Assembly: GCA_036494575.1 (NCBI GenBank)
Contig: DASXOE010000147.1
Location: 1 to 64,000, forward strand
Direction of reading: 5' to 3'
Source: DASZFV01 sp036494575
Lineage (GTDB): Bacteria; Myxococcota_A; Polyangia; Fen-1088
DNA: 64,000 bases
Shown here: positions 18,080-27,544 of the stretch, piece after piece
Layout of the letters: each line of letters opens with the position of its first letter
Position numbering within the stretch: position 1 is the stretch's first letter
Program-made: the position numbers and the translations under genes
Notes under the pieces: generated by a model
Told to the model about the DNA's origin: nothing
The model's database searches: none
Seen by the model: the letters and a program-made list of their open reading frames with translations, nothing else

Positions 18080-20661
18080 GCGACCTCAACGCTGGTTGGT
18101 TCGTCCGCTCGTCGGCGGGATTGACGACGGAGGGCGCGGCGCTCTCTCTCCCGGGGGTCGACACGAGCTCCTGGTACGGCGTCGATCTCCCGTCGACGGT
18201 TCTCGGCGCGCTCATCGCAGCGGGCCAGTTCGAGAATCCCTTCTTCGGTAAGAACTTCCTGAAGATCCCGGGCCAAGGTCCGCCGGGGAAGAACCTCTCG
18301 AACCTGCCGATGCCCGAGGACAGCCCGTTTCGGGTGTCCTGGTGGTTCCGCAAGGAGCTGCCGGCGTCGGTGCCGCGCGGGACTCACGCGAGTTTGCAGT
18401 TCGACGGTATCAACTATCGCGCCAACCTCTGGCTCAATGGGGAGAAGGTCGCGGGCGTCGATCAAATCACGGGCGCGTACCGCGACTACGAGCTCGACGT
18501 GACCGAGCGGCTGCGCCACGACGGCCCCAACGTGATCGCCGTCGAGGTCTTCGCGCCGGAGCCGTGCGATCTCGGCATCACCTGGGTGGACTGGAACCCG
18601 TCGCCGCCCGACAAGAACATGGGCATCTGGCGCGACGTCTGGCTGCGCACGAGCGGCCCCGTCGCGCTGCGCTCGCCGCAGGTGATCTCGCGGCTCGAGG
18701 GACAGGACGGGTGGCGCCGCGCCCACCTGACGATCGCGGGCGATCTGGTGAACCTCACCGACAGCCCGAGAACCGCGGTCGTTCGGGCCGTGCTCGAGGG
18801 CCGCGTGGTCTCGAAGACCTTCGAGGTTCCTGCCCGCTCGCGCGCGCGCGCCGAGATCAGCCCCGAGGACGACGCTCTGCTCACGCTGGATCGCCCGCGC
18901 CTGTGGTGGCCTCACACGATCGGCTCGCCCGAGCTCTACCAGGTCGACGTCGACGTGAGCGTAGAAGGGGCGCCCTCGGACGAGGCTCGTTTCGCCTTCG
19001 GGATCCGCGAGATCAAGAGCGAGGTGACCGCCGAGGGGCACACCCAGTTCACCGTCAACGGCGTCCCCCTGCTGATCCGGGGAGCGGGCTGGGCCAGCGA
19101 CCTGTTCCTGCGGCGGCAACCCGACCGCGATCGCGCCCAGCTGCAGTACGTGAAGGCGATGGGCCTCAACACCATTCGCTTCGAAGGGATGCTCGAGCGC
19201 AACGACTTCCTCGAGGCCTGCGACCGCGAGGGCATCCTCGTCATCGCCGGGTGGTGCTGCTGCGACTGCTGGGAGAAGTGGGACATCTGGTCGGAGGAGA
19301 ACCACATCGTCGCACCGGAGTCTCTGCGCAGCCAGATCCGGCGCGTGCGCCGTCATCCGTGCCTGCTGACCTGGTGGTACGGCAGTGACTTCCCGCCCCC
19401 CGAGCACGTCGAGAAGCGATATCTCGAGGTGCTGGCCGAGGAGCACTGGCCCAATCCTGCCCAATCGAGCGCCTCGCACAAGCCGGCCGTGCTCACGGGC
19501 CCGAGCGGCCTCAAGATGCTGGGCCCGTACGATTGGGTTCCTCCGAACTACTGGCTCGAAGACACCGAGCGCGGCGGGGCCTTTGGTTTCGCCACCGAGA
19601 TCAGCCCCGGGCCGGCCGTCCCGCCCATCGAGAGCCTGAGGAAGATGATCCCGGCGCAGGACCTCTGGCCCGTCAACGACGTGTGGACCTTCCACGCCGG
19701 CATCCAGGAGTTCCAGAACATCCGCGTCTTTTCCGAGGCCTTGAACCGCCGCTACGGCGAGGCGGGCACCGTCGAGGAGTTCGCCGAGCTCTCGCAGCTG
19801 GCGACGTACGAGGGTCAGCGCGCGATGTTCGAGGGCTACGCGCGCAACCGGTCACGGGCGACGGGCGTGATCCAATGGATGCTCAACAACTCCTGGCCGT
19901 CGATCATCTGGCACCTCTACGACTACTTCCTGCGTCCGGGCGGGGGTTTCTTCGGCACTCAGAAGGGGTGCGAGCCGCTGCACGTCATGTACGCGGGCGA
20001 CGACCAAACGATCGTGGTCATCAATGATCACCCGAAAGAGTGGGAGGACCTGCGAGTCGACGCGCGCGTCGTGAGCCTCGCTGGCGAGATCTCGTACGCT
20101 GCGGCCCATCACCTCACGGTCGGGGCCGTCTCGGCGACGACCGTCGCCAAGCTTCCCGTGCCGGCCGGCGGGCCGTTGTACTTCGTCGATCTGCGGCTCC
20201 ACGGCGCGAAGGGCGCTCTGCTGAGCCGCAACTTCTACTGGTTGCCGACCAAGCCGGACGTGCTCGACAAAGCCGCCGCCAACTGGGTCTACACGCCCGT
20301 TCGCGAATACGCCGACCTCTCGGCGCTGCGCGCCCTGCCCGAGACGCGCGTCGTGCTGAAGGCCTCGCGCTCCGATCACGACCCGAAGACCATCGAGGTC
20401 GACGTCAAGAATCCCACGGACGCGGTGGCCTTCTTCATCCAGCTCAGGCTGTCGAACGGCGATGGCCAGGACGTTCTGCCCGTGGTTTGGACGGACAACT
20501 ACGTCTCCCTCCTCCCCGGCGAGCGCTTGACCGTGCGCGCCACGATGCCCGTCGGTCGTTTGCCCGCGCAGCCGTTCTTCGTCGAGGCGCGTGGGCTGAA
20601 CGTGCCGCTCGAGACGGCGCGCCTGTCGTCCGCTCCAGAGGAAAAATCGATCCTCGTTTGA
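18076..20661 (+). CDS. Exo-beta-D-glucosaminidase (GH2, CsxA-like), cytoplasmic
   Basis: Releases glucosamine from the non-reducing end of chitosan oligomers. The 861-residue protein has the GH2 order: sugar-binding jelly-roll (about 40-200), Ig-like domain, TIM barrel (about 310-600) and C-terminal beta domains. The barrel shows the exo-glucosaminidase subfamily pattern instead of the common NE pair: acid Asp438 in WWYGSDF and nucleophile Glu508 in FATEISPGP, 70 residues apart. No signal peptide is present, so it probably works on imported oligomers, unlike the secreted actinomycete enzymes. GTG 18076 overlaps the GH9 stop. Subfamily placement rests on motifs and is fairly strong. Confidence 0.85.
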   Translation: MSDLNAGWFVRSSAGLTTEGAALSLPGVDTSSWYGVDLPSTVLGALIAAGQFENPFFGKNFLKIPGQGPPGKNLSNLPMPEDSPFRVSWWFRKELPASVPRGTHASLQFDGINYRANLWLNGEKVAGVDQITGAYRDYELDVTERLRHDGPNVIAVEVFAPEPCDLGITWVDWNPSPPDKNMGIWRDVWLRTSGPVALRSPQVISRLEGQDGWRRAHLTIAGDLVNLTDSPRTAVVRAVLEGRVVSKTFEVPARSRARAEISPEDDALLTLDRPRLWWPHTIGSPELYQVDVDVSVEGAPSDEARFAFGIREIKSEVTAEGHTQFTVNGVPLLIRGAGWASDLFLRRQPDRDRAQLQYVKAMGLNTIRFEGMLERNDFLEACDREGILVIAGWCCCDCWEKWDIWSEENHIVAPESLRSQIRRVRRHPCLLTWWYGSDFPPPEHVEKRYLEVLAEEHWPNPAQSSASHKPAVLTGPSGLKMLGPYDWVPPNYWLEDTERGGAFGFATEISPGPAVPPIESLRKMIPAQDLWPVNDVWTFHAGIQEFQNIRVFSEALNRRYGEAGTVEEFAELSQLATYEGQRAMFEGYARNRSRATGVIQWMLNNSWPSIIWHLYDYFLRPGGGFFGTQKGCEPLHVMYAGDDQTIVVINDHPKEWEDLRVDARVVSLAGEISYAAAHHLTVGAVSATTVAKLPVPAGGPLYFVDLRLHGAKGALLSRNFYWLPTKPDVLDKAAANWVYTPVREYADLSALRALPETRVVLKASRSDHDPKTIEVDVKNPTDAVAFFIQLRLSNGDGQDVLPVVWTDNYVSLLPGERLTVRATMPVGRLPAQPFFVEARGLNVPLETARLSSAPEEKSILV

Positions 20662-20729
20662 GCCGATCTGCAGCGGCGGGCGCGGGCCTGCTGCCGTCAA
20701 ATGTCCGTGCAAGGGGAAAGGTGGGTCTC

Positions 20730-23255
20730 ATGCCTGGACACCCGTCGAGAGTCGTTTCCTCGCTTTACGTTCTGCTGGTTCTGGGGGCGCTGGACGCTTG
20801 CGCGCGCGTCAAGCAGCCGGGCAGCAGCGGAGGTGGCGGCAGCGGCGGCAGCGTCCTCGGCTTCGCCGGCTCCGGCGGGCCAGGCACGGGCGGCGGGTTC
20901 CACACGGGAGCAGGCGGCGCGGCCGGCGTCGCCGTGACGCTCGACCCGACGCCTGGTGACTGCGGGCCCGGTGGCACTTGCGTGGACGGGTACGTCTGCA
21001 CGACCGCCAACAAGTGCGGCAAGGCCGGCGCCTCCTGCGCGGCCGCGAGCGACTGTCAGGGCGACACGTATTGCTGCGCCGCCGATTGCCGCAAGGACGC
21101 CAAGCCTGACGCGGTCTGCATTCCGGGCAACGTCCCGCCCGGCGCGGCCTGCAAGGGCGCGGCGGTGGTCGGCGTCTTCTCGCCCCACGTGCAGTGCGAA
21201 TGGACCGACGACACGAGCAGCTTCGTCGCGAGCTCGCCGCTCGTCGGAGATCTGCCGAACGACCCCAACTCCGCCGAGATCGTCTTCGTGTCCTTCGGCG
21301 GCACGTCCGGCGCCGACACGGGCGCGACGGTCGGCGTGCTTCGCATCATTGACGGCAACGACTGCAGGCTGCTCGAGACCATCTCCGATCCCCCAATCCG
21401 CGCCAACACGACGCCGGCCCTGGCCGACCTCGACGGCGACGGCATCATCGAGATCGTCGCGCTCAAGGCCGACGGCAAGCCCGTGGCGTTCAAATGGAAC
21501 GGAACGCACTACGCGCAGTGGTGGTCCGCGGCCACGGGCCCGAACGCCCTGACTGCCCAGATGTGGAGCGGCATCTCCATCCACAATCTCGACGACGACG
21601 CCGCGCCCGAGATCCTCGTGGGCACGAATTCGTCGGGTTTCATCTACACGTTCAACGGCCTCACGGGCGCGGAGGTCAGCGCGCCCGTGCCCGTCGGCAC
21701 GTCGTTCAACGGCATGACGCCCGTCGTGGGCGACCTCGACGGAGATGGCGTGCCCGAGCTGCTGACGAACTGGCAGAGCGGCGTCTTCATGAGCAAGTGG
21801 ATGGGGCCCGGCATGGGCTGGGCGCCGCTGCAGGCCGGCCGCGCCGGGCAGCAGATCGCGAACTATCAGGTCGCCTCCCAGTTCGGCCTGGCGGACTTCG
21901 GCACGCCCATGGCCGGTGGTGGGTTCGATCCGAAGACCCTCGACGGCATCCCGGAGATCGTGACAACGGAGGCGGAGGTGGCCGGGCAGGTCTCGGTCCT
22001 GACGCTCACGGGCCAAGTCGTCATGAACGTGCTGACGATGAAGGACCCGGGCTCGGCCGCCATCAGCGAGGGCGGCGGCTCGCCCGTCATCGGCGACTTC
22101 GACAACGACGGCTTCCCGGAGATCGGCGTGGCCGGCGGATCGCGCTTTCGCGTGTTCGATCTCGGCTGCGCAGCGGGCGGCGCGGGGTGCGAGGCGCCTT
22201 TCGTCCGCTGGTCGAAGCCGTCGCAGGACGCGTCTTCCCGACAGACGGGCGCGTCGGTCTTCGACTTCGACGGCGACGGTAGGGCCGAGGTGGTCTACGC
22301 CGACGAATGCTTCCTGCGCATCTACGACGGCACGACCGGCGACGTCCTCTACTCGACGCCGCGCACCTCGGGGACCTGGTACGAAAACCCGGTCGTCGCG
22401 GACGTCGACCACGACGACCACGTCGAGATCGTCGTGAACTCCGCCTTCAGCGTGCCTTGCCCCTTCAACGGGGTGCCAGGGACGCCCTATGTCGATCCCA
22501 TCCACCCCGGCGTCCGCTGCCTCACGACCGACGACTGCGTGCTCGGGACACAATGCCAGTCCGGGTTCTGCCGCTGCACGGGCAATGCCCAGTGCGACGT
22601 CGGCCTGACCTGCCAGCCGCCGCTCGACGCCTCGAGCGGCAAAGTCTGCCGCTCCACGCACCCGAACGTCGATCCCAAGGTGACGCCGGTCAAGGGCGGC
22701 ATCAAGGTCGTCAACGATCGCCTCGATCGCTGGGCCTCGTCGCTCCCCATCTGGAATCAGCACGCCTACTCGATCACCAACGTGCGGGCGAACGGGGCCA
22801 TCCCGAAGATGTCCGAGTGGAAGCCAAACTGGACCGTCACCGGGAAGGGCTACAACAGCTTCCGCCAGAACGCGCAGGGCACGGCGGGCGTCGACGACCT
22901 CCCCGACGTCACCGGGAAGCTCGATACCGGCAGCATCTGCCGGGTCACGGGCAAGAGCATCACGCTCACGGCCCGCGTGTGCAATCGCGGCAGCCGAGCC
23001 GTGGGCTCGAAGCTCCCTGCGACCTTCTACGACCAGAGCGGGAAGATCCTGTGCGTCTCCTACACGACCGAGCCCGTGCAAGGGAACAACGACTGCAAGC
23101 CCGTGAGCTGCTCGCTCGACGCGAGCACGCTTCAAGGCACCGTTCGTCTCGTCGTCAACGACGACGGCATGGGCGGACGCACCACCGTCGAGTGCCGGGA
23201 GGACAACAACTCCGACGAGCTGACCGTCAAGCTCAGCGATTGCATCATCCCGTGA
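20730..23255 (+). CDS. FG-GAP/VCBS repeat lipoprotein with cysteine-rich and CARDB-like segments
   Basis: An 841-residue surface lipoprotein: signal with LGALDAC, then a Gly/Ser linker, a cysteine-rich patch (about 75-140), and a seven-blade-type propeller region whose repeats carry calcium-loop sequences such as DLDGDGIIEIVAL, DLDGDGVPELLTN, DFDNDGFPEIGVA and DFDGDGRAEVVYA. A second cysteine-rich EGF-like patch near residue 600 (DDCVLGTQCQSGFCRC) precedes a C-terminal CARDB-like beta domain. Such proteins bind surfaces or carbohydrates; no enzyme motif is seen. ATG 20730 is preceded by AAGGGGAAAGG. It follows the GH2 gene by 68 bases. Confidence 0.78.
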   Translation: MPGHPSRVVSSLYVLLVLGALDACARVKQPGSSGGGGSGGSVLGFAGSGGPGTGGGFHTGAGGAAGVAVTLDPTPGDCGPGGTCVDGYVCTTANKCGKAGASCAAASDCQGDTYCCAADCRKDAKPDAVCIPGNVPPGAACKGAAVVGVFSPHVQCEWTDDTSSFVASSPLVGDLPNDPNSAEIVFVSFGGTSGADTGATVGVLRIIDGNDCRLLETISDPPIRANTTPALADLDGDGIIEIVALKADGKPVAFKWNGTHYAQWWSAATGPNALTAQMWSGISIHNLDDDAAPEILVGTNSSGFIYTFNGLTGAEVSAPVPVGTSFNGMTPVVGDLDGDGVPELLTNWQSGVFMSKWMGPGMGWAPLQAGRAGQQIANYQVASQFGLADFGTPMAGGGFDPKTLDGIPEIVTTEAEVAGQVSVLTLTGQVVMNVLTMKDPGSAAISEGGGSPVIGDFDNDGFPEIGVAGGSRFRVFDLGCAAGGAGCEAPFVRWSKPSQDASSRQTGASVFDFDGDGRAEVVYADECFLRIYDGTTGDVLYSTPRTSGTWYENPVVADVDHDDHVEIVVNSAFSVPCPFNGVPGTPYVDPIHPGVRCLTTDDCVLGTQCQSGFCRCTGNAQCDVGLTCQPPLDASSGKVCRSTHPNVDPKVTPVKGGIKVVNDRLDRWASSLPIWNQHAYSITNVRANGAIPKMSEWKPNWTVTGKGYNSFRQNAQGTAGVDDLPDVTGKLDTGSICRVTGKSITLTARVCNRGSRAVGSKLPATFYDQSGKILCVSYTTEPVQGNNDCKPVSCSLDASTLQGTVRLVVNDDGMGGRTTVECREDNNSDELTVKLSDCIIP

Positions 23256-23319
23256 GGGCGGGGCCTCGGCGGTCAGCATTCGCTCGTCCCGACGCGCGAA
23301 TGGACTTATCTTTCCGGCC

Positions 23320-24207
23320 ATGATCACCTGGCCAGAGCTCGAGCTCAACGCGTGGCGCGACACCTACGCCACGCTCCAGCTCTACCTTCAGATCGTCGGC
23401 AAGATCCGTCTGGCGCTTACACCGAAGCTGAACCAGTGGTGGAACGTCCCGCTCTACCTGACCACGCGCGGGCTGACGACATCGCCTATGCCGTACGGCG
23501 ATCGCACGCTGTCCATCGACTTCGACTTCACCGACCACCGGCTCGTCATCACCGACAGCGACGCGCACGTGCGCACGCTGGCGCTGACGCCGCGCACGGT
23601 CTGCGATTTCCACCAGGCGCTCTTCGCCGAGCTCGCCGCGCTCGGCGTGCGCGTTCGCATCGGCACGGCGCCGCAAGAGTGCCCGGTCAAGACCCAGTTT
23701 CCTGACGACACGGACCACGGGAGCTACGACCCCGCGGCCGCGCACCAGGTCTGGCAGGTGTTTCGCCGCGTCGAGCCCGTCTTCCAGACCTTCCGGTCCC
23801 GCTTCCGCGGCAAGTGCAGCCCCGTGCATCTGTTTTGGGGATCGTTCGATCTCGCCGTCACGCGCTTCAATGGACGGCGCGCCCCCGCGCGCGCGTCGTT
23901 GATCGACCGCGACGCGTATGACGAGGAGGTCATCTCGCTCGGGTTCTGGCCGGGAGACCCGTGGACGGGGAAGATGGAGGCTGCCTTCTACTCCTACACC
24001 GCGCCCGAGCCGCCCGGGTTGTCGGGCCAACCCGTGCGCCCGGCGGCCGCTTTCTACGGCTCCGACATGAAGGAGTTCTTCCTGCCCTACGACGTGGTCC
24101 GCCGCTCACCCGACCCGGCCGCCGCCATCCTCGACTTCGCGCAGAGCACGTACGACGCGGGCGCCACCCTCGCGGGGTGGGATCGCGAGGCGCTCGCCTA
24201 CCCGTAG
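23320..24207 (+). CDS. DUF5996 family protein
   Basis: A 295-residue soluble protein without signal peptide or membrane segment. It begins with WPELELNAWRDTYATLQLYL and contains HLFWGSFDLAVTRFNGRRAP and SLGFWPGDPW, landmarks of the uncharacterised DUF5996 family common in actinobacteria and myxobacteria. The role is unknown. It lies 14 bases upstream of an MFS exporter gene and may be co-transcribed with it; nothing links it to carbohydrate use. Confidence 0.82.
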   Translation: MITWPELELNAWRDTYATLQLYLQIVGKIRLALTPKLNQWWNVPLYLTTRGLTTSPMPYGDRTLSIDFDFTDHRLVITDSDAHVRTLALTPRTVCDFHQALFAELAALGVRVRIGTAPQECPVKTQFPDDTDHGSYDPAAAHQVWQVFRRVEPVFQTFRSRFRGKCSPVHLFWGSFDLAVTRFNGRRAPARASLIDRDAYDEEVISLGFWPGDPWTGKMEAAFYSYTAPEPPGLSGQPVRPAAAFYGSDMKEFFLPYDVVRRSPDPAAAILDFAQSTYDAGATLAGWDREALAYP

Positions 24208-24221
24208 GGGGGGGCGCGCCC

Positions 24222-25766
24222 ATGTCGAGCTGGTGGCACCCGCCCTGCGACGAAGGGGTCGTGCGTGGCAAGGCGGCGGTCGGCGGCGGCCGCGGCGGCC
24301 GGTGGATCCTCGCGACGACGATCCTCGGGTCGAGCCTGTCGTTCATCGACGGCACGGTCGTGAACGTGGCCCTCCCCGTCCTGCAGCTGAAGCTGCACGC
24401 CAGCGCGGCGCAGGCCCAGTGGGTCGTCGAGGCCTACACGCTCCTGCTGTCGGCGTTCCTGCTCGTGGGTGGCGCTCTCGGCGATCGCTTCGGCCGCAGG
24501 CGCGTGTTCGCCGTCGGCGTGGCCATCTTCGCCGCGGCCTCGATGCTGTGCGGGGCCGCACCCAACGTCGACGCGCTCATCGCGGCGCGCGGCCTGCAAG
24601 GGTTCGGCGCGGCGTTGCTCACGCCCGGCAGCCTCGCCATCCTGAGCGCGCACTTCGGGGACGACGAGCGCGGGCGCGCCATCGGGACGTGGTCGGGCTT
24701 CACCGCGATCACCACCGCCTCGGGCCCCGTCCTCGGCGGGTGGCTCGTCCAGCACGCGTCGTTTCGGTGGATCTTCTTCATCAACGTCCCTCTCGCCGCG
24801 ATCGTGCTGCTCCTCGCGAGGTGGAAGGTGGCCGAATCGCGCGATCCCGAGGCCACCGGCCCGCTCGACTGGCGCGGCTCGCTCCTCGCGGCGGTCGGGC
24901 TCGGGTCCCTGGTCTACGGCCTCATCTCGTTCTCGTCACCCGCCCATCGGACGTGGTCGCTCGTCGCCGTCGCGCTCGGCGCGGTCTGGCTGGCGATCTT
25001 CGTGAGGGTCGAGGGCCAGGCGGCGTCACCGATGCTGCCTCTCTCCCTCTTCCGCTCGAAGCCCTTCCTGGCGGCGAATCTGCTGACGTTGTTCCTTTAC
25101 GGCGCGCTGGGCGCCACGCTCTTCTTCTGGCCCTTCACGCTCATCGGCGTGCACCGCTACGCCCCGGCGGCGGCCGGCGCCGCGATGCTCCCCTTCGTGC
25201 TCATCATGTTCGCGCTGTCACGATGGTCGGGCTCCCTCGTCGATCGCTACGGCGCGAGGAGGCCGCTCGTCGTCGGGCCCCTCGTCGCGGGCGCGGGCTT
25301 CTTTCTCTTCGCCGTTCCCGGCATGCACGGAAGCTACGCCTCGACGTATCTCCTGCCGACAGTCGTACTGGGGCTCGGCATGGCCATCAGCGTCGCGCCG
25401 CTGACGACGCTGGTCATGTCCTCGGTGCCGGGGGGCCGCGCGGGCACGGCCTCCGCCGTGAACAACGCCGTCGCCCGCACCGCCGGTCTGCTCTCCATCG
25501 CCGCGCTCGGGCTCGTCGTCTCCTTCGTCTTCTCGGCCGAGCTCCGCGCCCATCTCTTCGGCCACCTGCCGGAAGACGTCGTGCGCGCCGTCTGGTCCGA
25601 GCGAGACCGCCTCATCGACATCGACGTCTCGGCGCTGCCCGGCAGCGTGCGCGAGACCACGCGCGACGTCATCGCGCGCGCCTACCTGCAAGGGTTCCGC
25701 GCGACGGCGATCGTCTCGGCGGTGCTGGCCTGGACGAGCGCGGCGGTCTCGGCCGCGCTGCTTTGA
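24222..25766 (+). CDS. MFS transporter, DHA2 (EmrB/QacA) family
   Basis: Inner-membrane proton-driven exporter of 514 residues with about 14 hydrophobic spans. The first span carries the DHA2 motif SFIDGTVVNVALPVLQ, the loop after span 2 the MFS motif GALGDRFGRRRVF, and span 5 the antiporter motif GPVLGGWLVQ. Relatives export drugs or metabolites. ATG 24222 is preceded by a G-run ribosome site; the reading frame continues upstream in the neighbouring gene's DNA but without plausible sequence. Substrate is not predictable. Confidence 0.9.
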   Translation: MSSWWHPPCDEGVVRGKAAVGGGRGGRWILATTILGSSLSFIDGTVVNVALPVLQLKLHASAAQAQWVVEAYTLLLSAFLLVGGALGDRFGRRRVFAVGVAIFAAASMLCGAAPNVDALIAARGLQGFGAALLTPGSLAILSAHFGDDERGRAIGTWSGFTAITTASGPVLGGWLVQHASFRWIFFINVPLAAIVLLLARWKVAESRDPEATGPLDWRGSLLAAVGLGSLVYGLISFSSPAHRTWSLVAVALGAVWLAIFVRVEGQAASPMLPLSLFRSKPFLAANLLTLFLYGALGATLFFWPFTLIGVHRYAPAAAGAAMLPFVLIMFALSRWSGSLVDRYGARRPLVVGPLVAGAGFFLFAVPGMHGSYASTYLLPTVVLGLGMAISVAPLTTLVMSSVPGGRAGTASAVNNAVARTAGLLSIAALGLVVSFVFSAELRAHLFGHLPEDVVRAVWSERDRLIDIDVSALPGSVRETTRDVIARAYLQGFRATAIVSAVLAWTSAAVSAALL

Positions 25767-25781
25767 TTCCCCACGCCTCGC

Positions 25782-27518
25782 TCAGAGCTTGGCGTTCACG
25801 TGCAGCGCCAGGGCGCTCTCGGCCGGAACCTGGAGGGACGCTCCGCCCATGCCGTCGACCTCGACGACGCTGCCCGTGCAAGCCGCGGGGCTCGTGCCCA
25901 CGGCCGGCGCGAAGTCACCGCTCAAGACGTCGCAGTATCTCCCGGGCGAAAGCCCCGTCTGCAGCGACCTCGTCAAGGCGCCCTGCTCGTGATTGATGAC
26001 GACGAAGGCACGATCGCCGCGCGAGAACGCGAGCTGGTTCGCCCCGTCGTCCCACTCGTTCATGACGGGAGCACCGGCCGCGGCCTTGCGAAAGCCCACC
26101 ATGCCGACGACGGTGCGCGCGCGGTGCTCGCAGATCCAGCCTCTGGTGGCGGGTGAGTAAGGGCCCGCCACGCAGCTCGGCGCGGTCGCGCCGACGGCGT
26201 AAACGGCGTGCGTGGTGTCACCGCCGTCGCTCGGGGGGCCCATGTCTCGGCCGGCCTGCGTCGTGCGGTCGAAACCGTAGCTCGACATCACCGACGGGTA
26301 GCCGTAGGGCCACGCCAGCATGAAGACCGTGGCGAGGTCGTGCGCGGCGCCGTCTTGATAAAAGACGGCGGCCGCGCGTTGGGTATCGTGATTGTTCACG
26401 AACGCCACAGCGCGCGCGCTCGGCAGAAGCGCCCAAGCCGACTCGCTCAGGAGCTTCAGCGACGACACCGTTTGCCCGTTGCGACCCAGGAACACGTCGC
26501 CCACGCCCTGGTACTTGAACTCGGTGACGTCGAGCTCCGCGCTGCCGCCGACGTCGAGGTAGTCGGTGGCGTGAACGGCCTCGCCGCCTGGGTCGATGAC
26601 CTCCAGACAGTAGTAAGGCGTCTCGCTGGCGCGGGGCTTCACTTGCGACAAGATCGCTTTGACGTCGGCCGGCGCCATGTGCTTCGCGGCGTCCAGGCGG
26701 AAGCCGCGCACGCCGATTTGCAGCAGATCGTTCAAATAGCCGGCGAGCTTTGCCTGGACGGTCGCGCTGCCCGTGTCGAGGTCGGCGAGCCCCACGAGCT
26801 CGCACCGCTGCACGTGCTCGGCGCTCATCGCATAGTCGCTGTCCATGATCTGGCAGACCGGGCGGTGAAAGTCGGCGTCGGTGAACAGGTTTGGATAGGC
26901 GTATTTCGTGAACTTGGTCCCAGCGCTGCCGACGCCCGAGGTTTGTCCGGTCGTGTGATTCAGCACCGCGTCCACGTAGATGCCGACGCCCGCGGCGCGA
27001 CAGCGTGAGACCATGTCGATGAGGTCTGCGCGGGTCCCGCTGCGGCTCTCGAGCGCGTAGCTCACGGTCTGGTAGCGCTGCCACCAAGGGTAAGCGTTGG
27101 CCGGCAACACCACGTGCTCGCTCGGCGGCGAGACCTGCACGGCCGTGAAACCCCTCGGCCCGAGAAAATTCTCGCACTCGCGCGCGACGTCCGCCCAGCG
27201 CCACTCGAACAGATGGACGAATACGCCGCTCTGCGTGTCGTTCGGCAAAATCGGCGCAGCGGCGGAGCCGCCCATGCCCGCCACACCCGCCATGCCCGCC
27301 GCACCGGGCGTCCCCGCCACACCGGCCATCCCCGCCACACCGGCCGAGCCGGCCACGCCGGCCACGCCGGCCGAGCCGGCCACGCCGGCCCCCGCGCCCG
27401 ATGCTCCCGATGCGCCCGCGCTGGCCGCCGCTCCATCGTGGTCGGCGAGTGAGCTCGCTCCGCGAGAGCAGGCGAGCGCAAGAACGAACGCGCACCAGAG
27501 CGTGAGGGTCCGCAGCAT
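25782..27518 (-). CDS. Alpha-amylase (GH13) lipoprotein with collagen-like linker
   Basis: Secreted alpha-1,4-glucan hydrolase of 578 residues. A ribosome site AAGGAG precedes ATG 27518; lipobox LALAC gives Cys17. Residues 29-88 are a Gly-X-X linker built from GVA and GSA triplets. The GH13 barrel follows: WADVARECENFLG, VDAVLNHTT, the nucleophile Asp276 in GFRLDAAKH, acid Glu306 in CLEVID, and Asp378 in NNHDTQ. The C-terminal beta domain includes FSRGDRAFVVINH. It is close to animal and Streptomyces-type amylases in these motifs. It lies 26 bases downstream of a CBM-like lipoprotein gene, so the two are probably one unit for starch or glycogen. Confidence 0.93.
   Translation of the reverse strand: MLRTLTLWCAFVLALACSRGASSLADHDGAAASAGASGASGAGAGVAGSAGVAGVAGSAGVAGMAGVAGTPGAAGMAGVAGMGGSAAAPILPNDTQSGVFVHLFEWRWADVARECENFLGPRGFTAVQVSPPSEHVVLPANAYPWWQRYQTVSYALESRSGTRADLIDMVSRCRAAGVGIYVDAVLNHTTGQTSGVGSAGTKFTKYAYPNLFTDADFHRPVCQIMDSDYAMSAEHVQRCELVGLADLDTGSATVQAKLAGYLNDLLQIGVRGFRLDAAKHMAPADVKAILSQVKPRASETPYYCLEVIDPGGEAVHATDYLDVGGSAELDVTEFKYQGVGDVFLGRNGQTVSSLKLLSESAWALLPSARAVAFVNNHDTQRAAAVFYQDGAAHDLATVFMLAWPYGYPSVMSSYGFDRTTQAGRDMGPPSDGGDTTHAVYAVGATAPSCVAGPYSPATRGWICEHRARTVVGMVGFRKAAAGAPVMNEWDDGANQLAFSRGDRAFVVINHEQGALTRSLQTGLSPGRYCDVLSGDFAPAVGTSPAACTGSVVEVDGMGGASLQVPAESALALHVNAKL
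27255..27434 (-). repeat. Coding repeat: Gly-X-X collagen-like linker in the amylase
   Basis: About 60 residues of near-perfect Gly-X-X triplets (GVA, GSA, GMA, GAA) encoded by 9-bp units of the type GGCCACGCC on the plus strand. It separates the lipid anchor from the catalytic domain. Such DNA is prone to length change by slippage. Confidence 0.8.
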
Positions 27519-27544
27519 CGTCGGCTCCTTCTAGCGCGCGTTCA

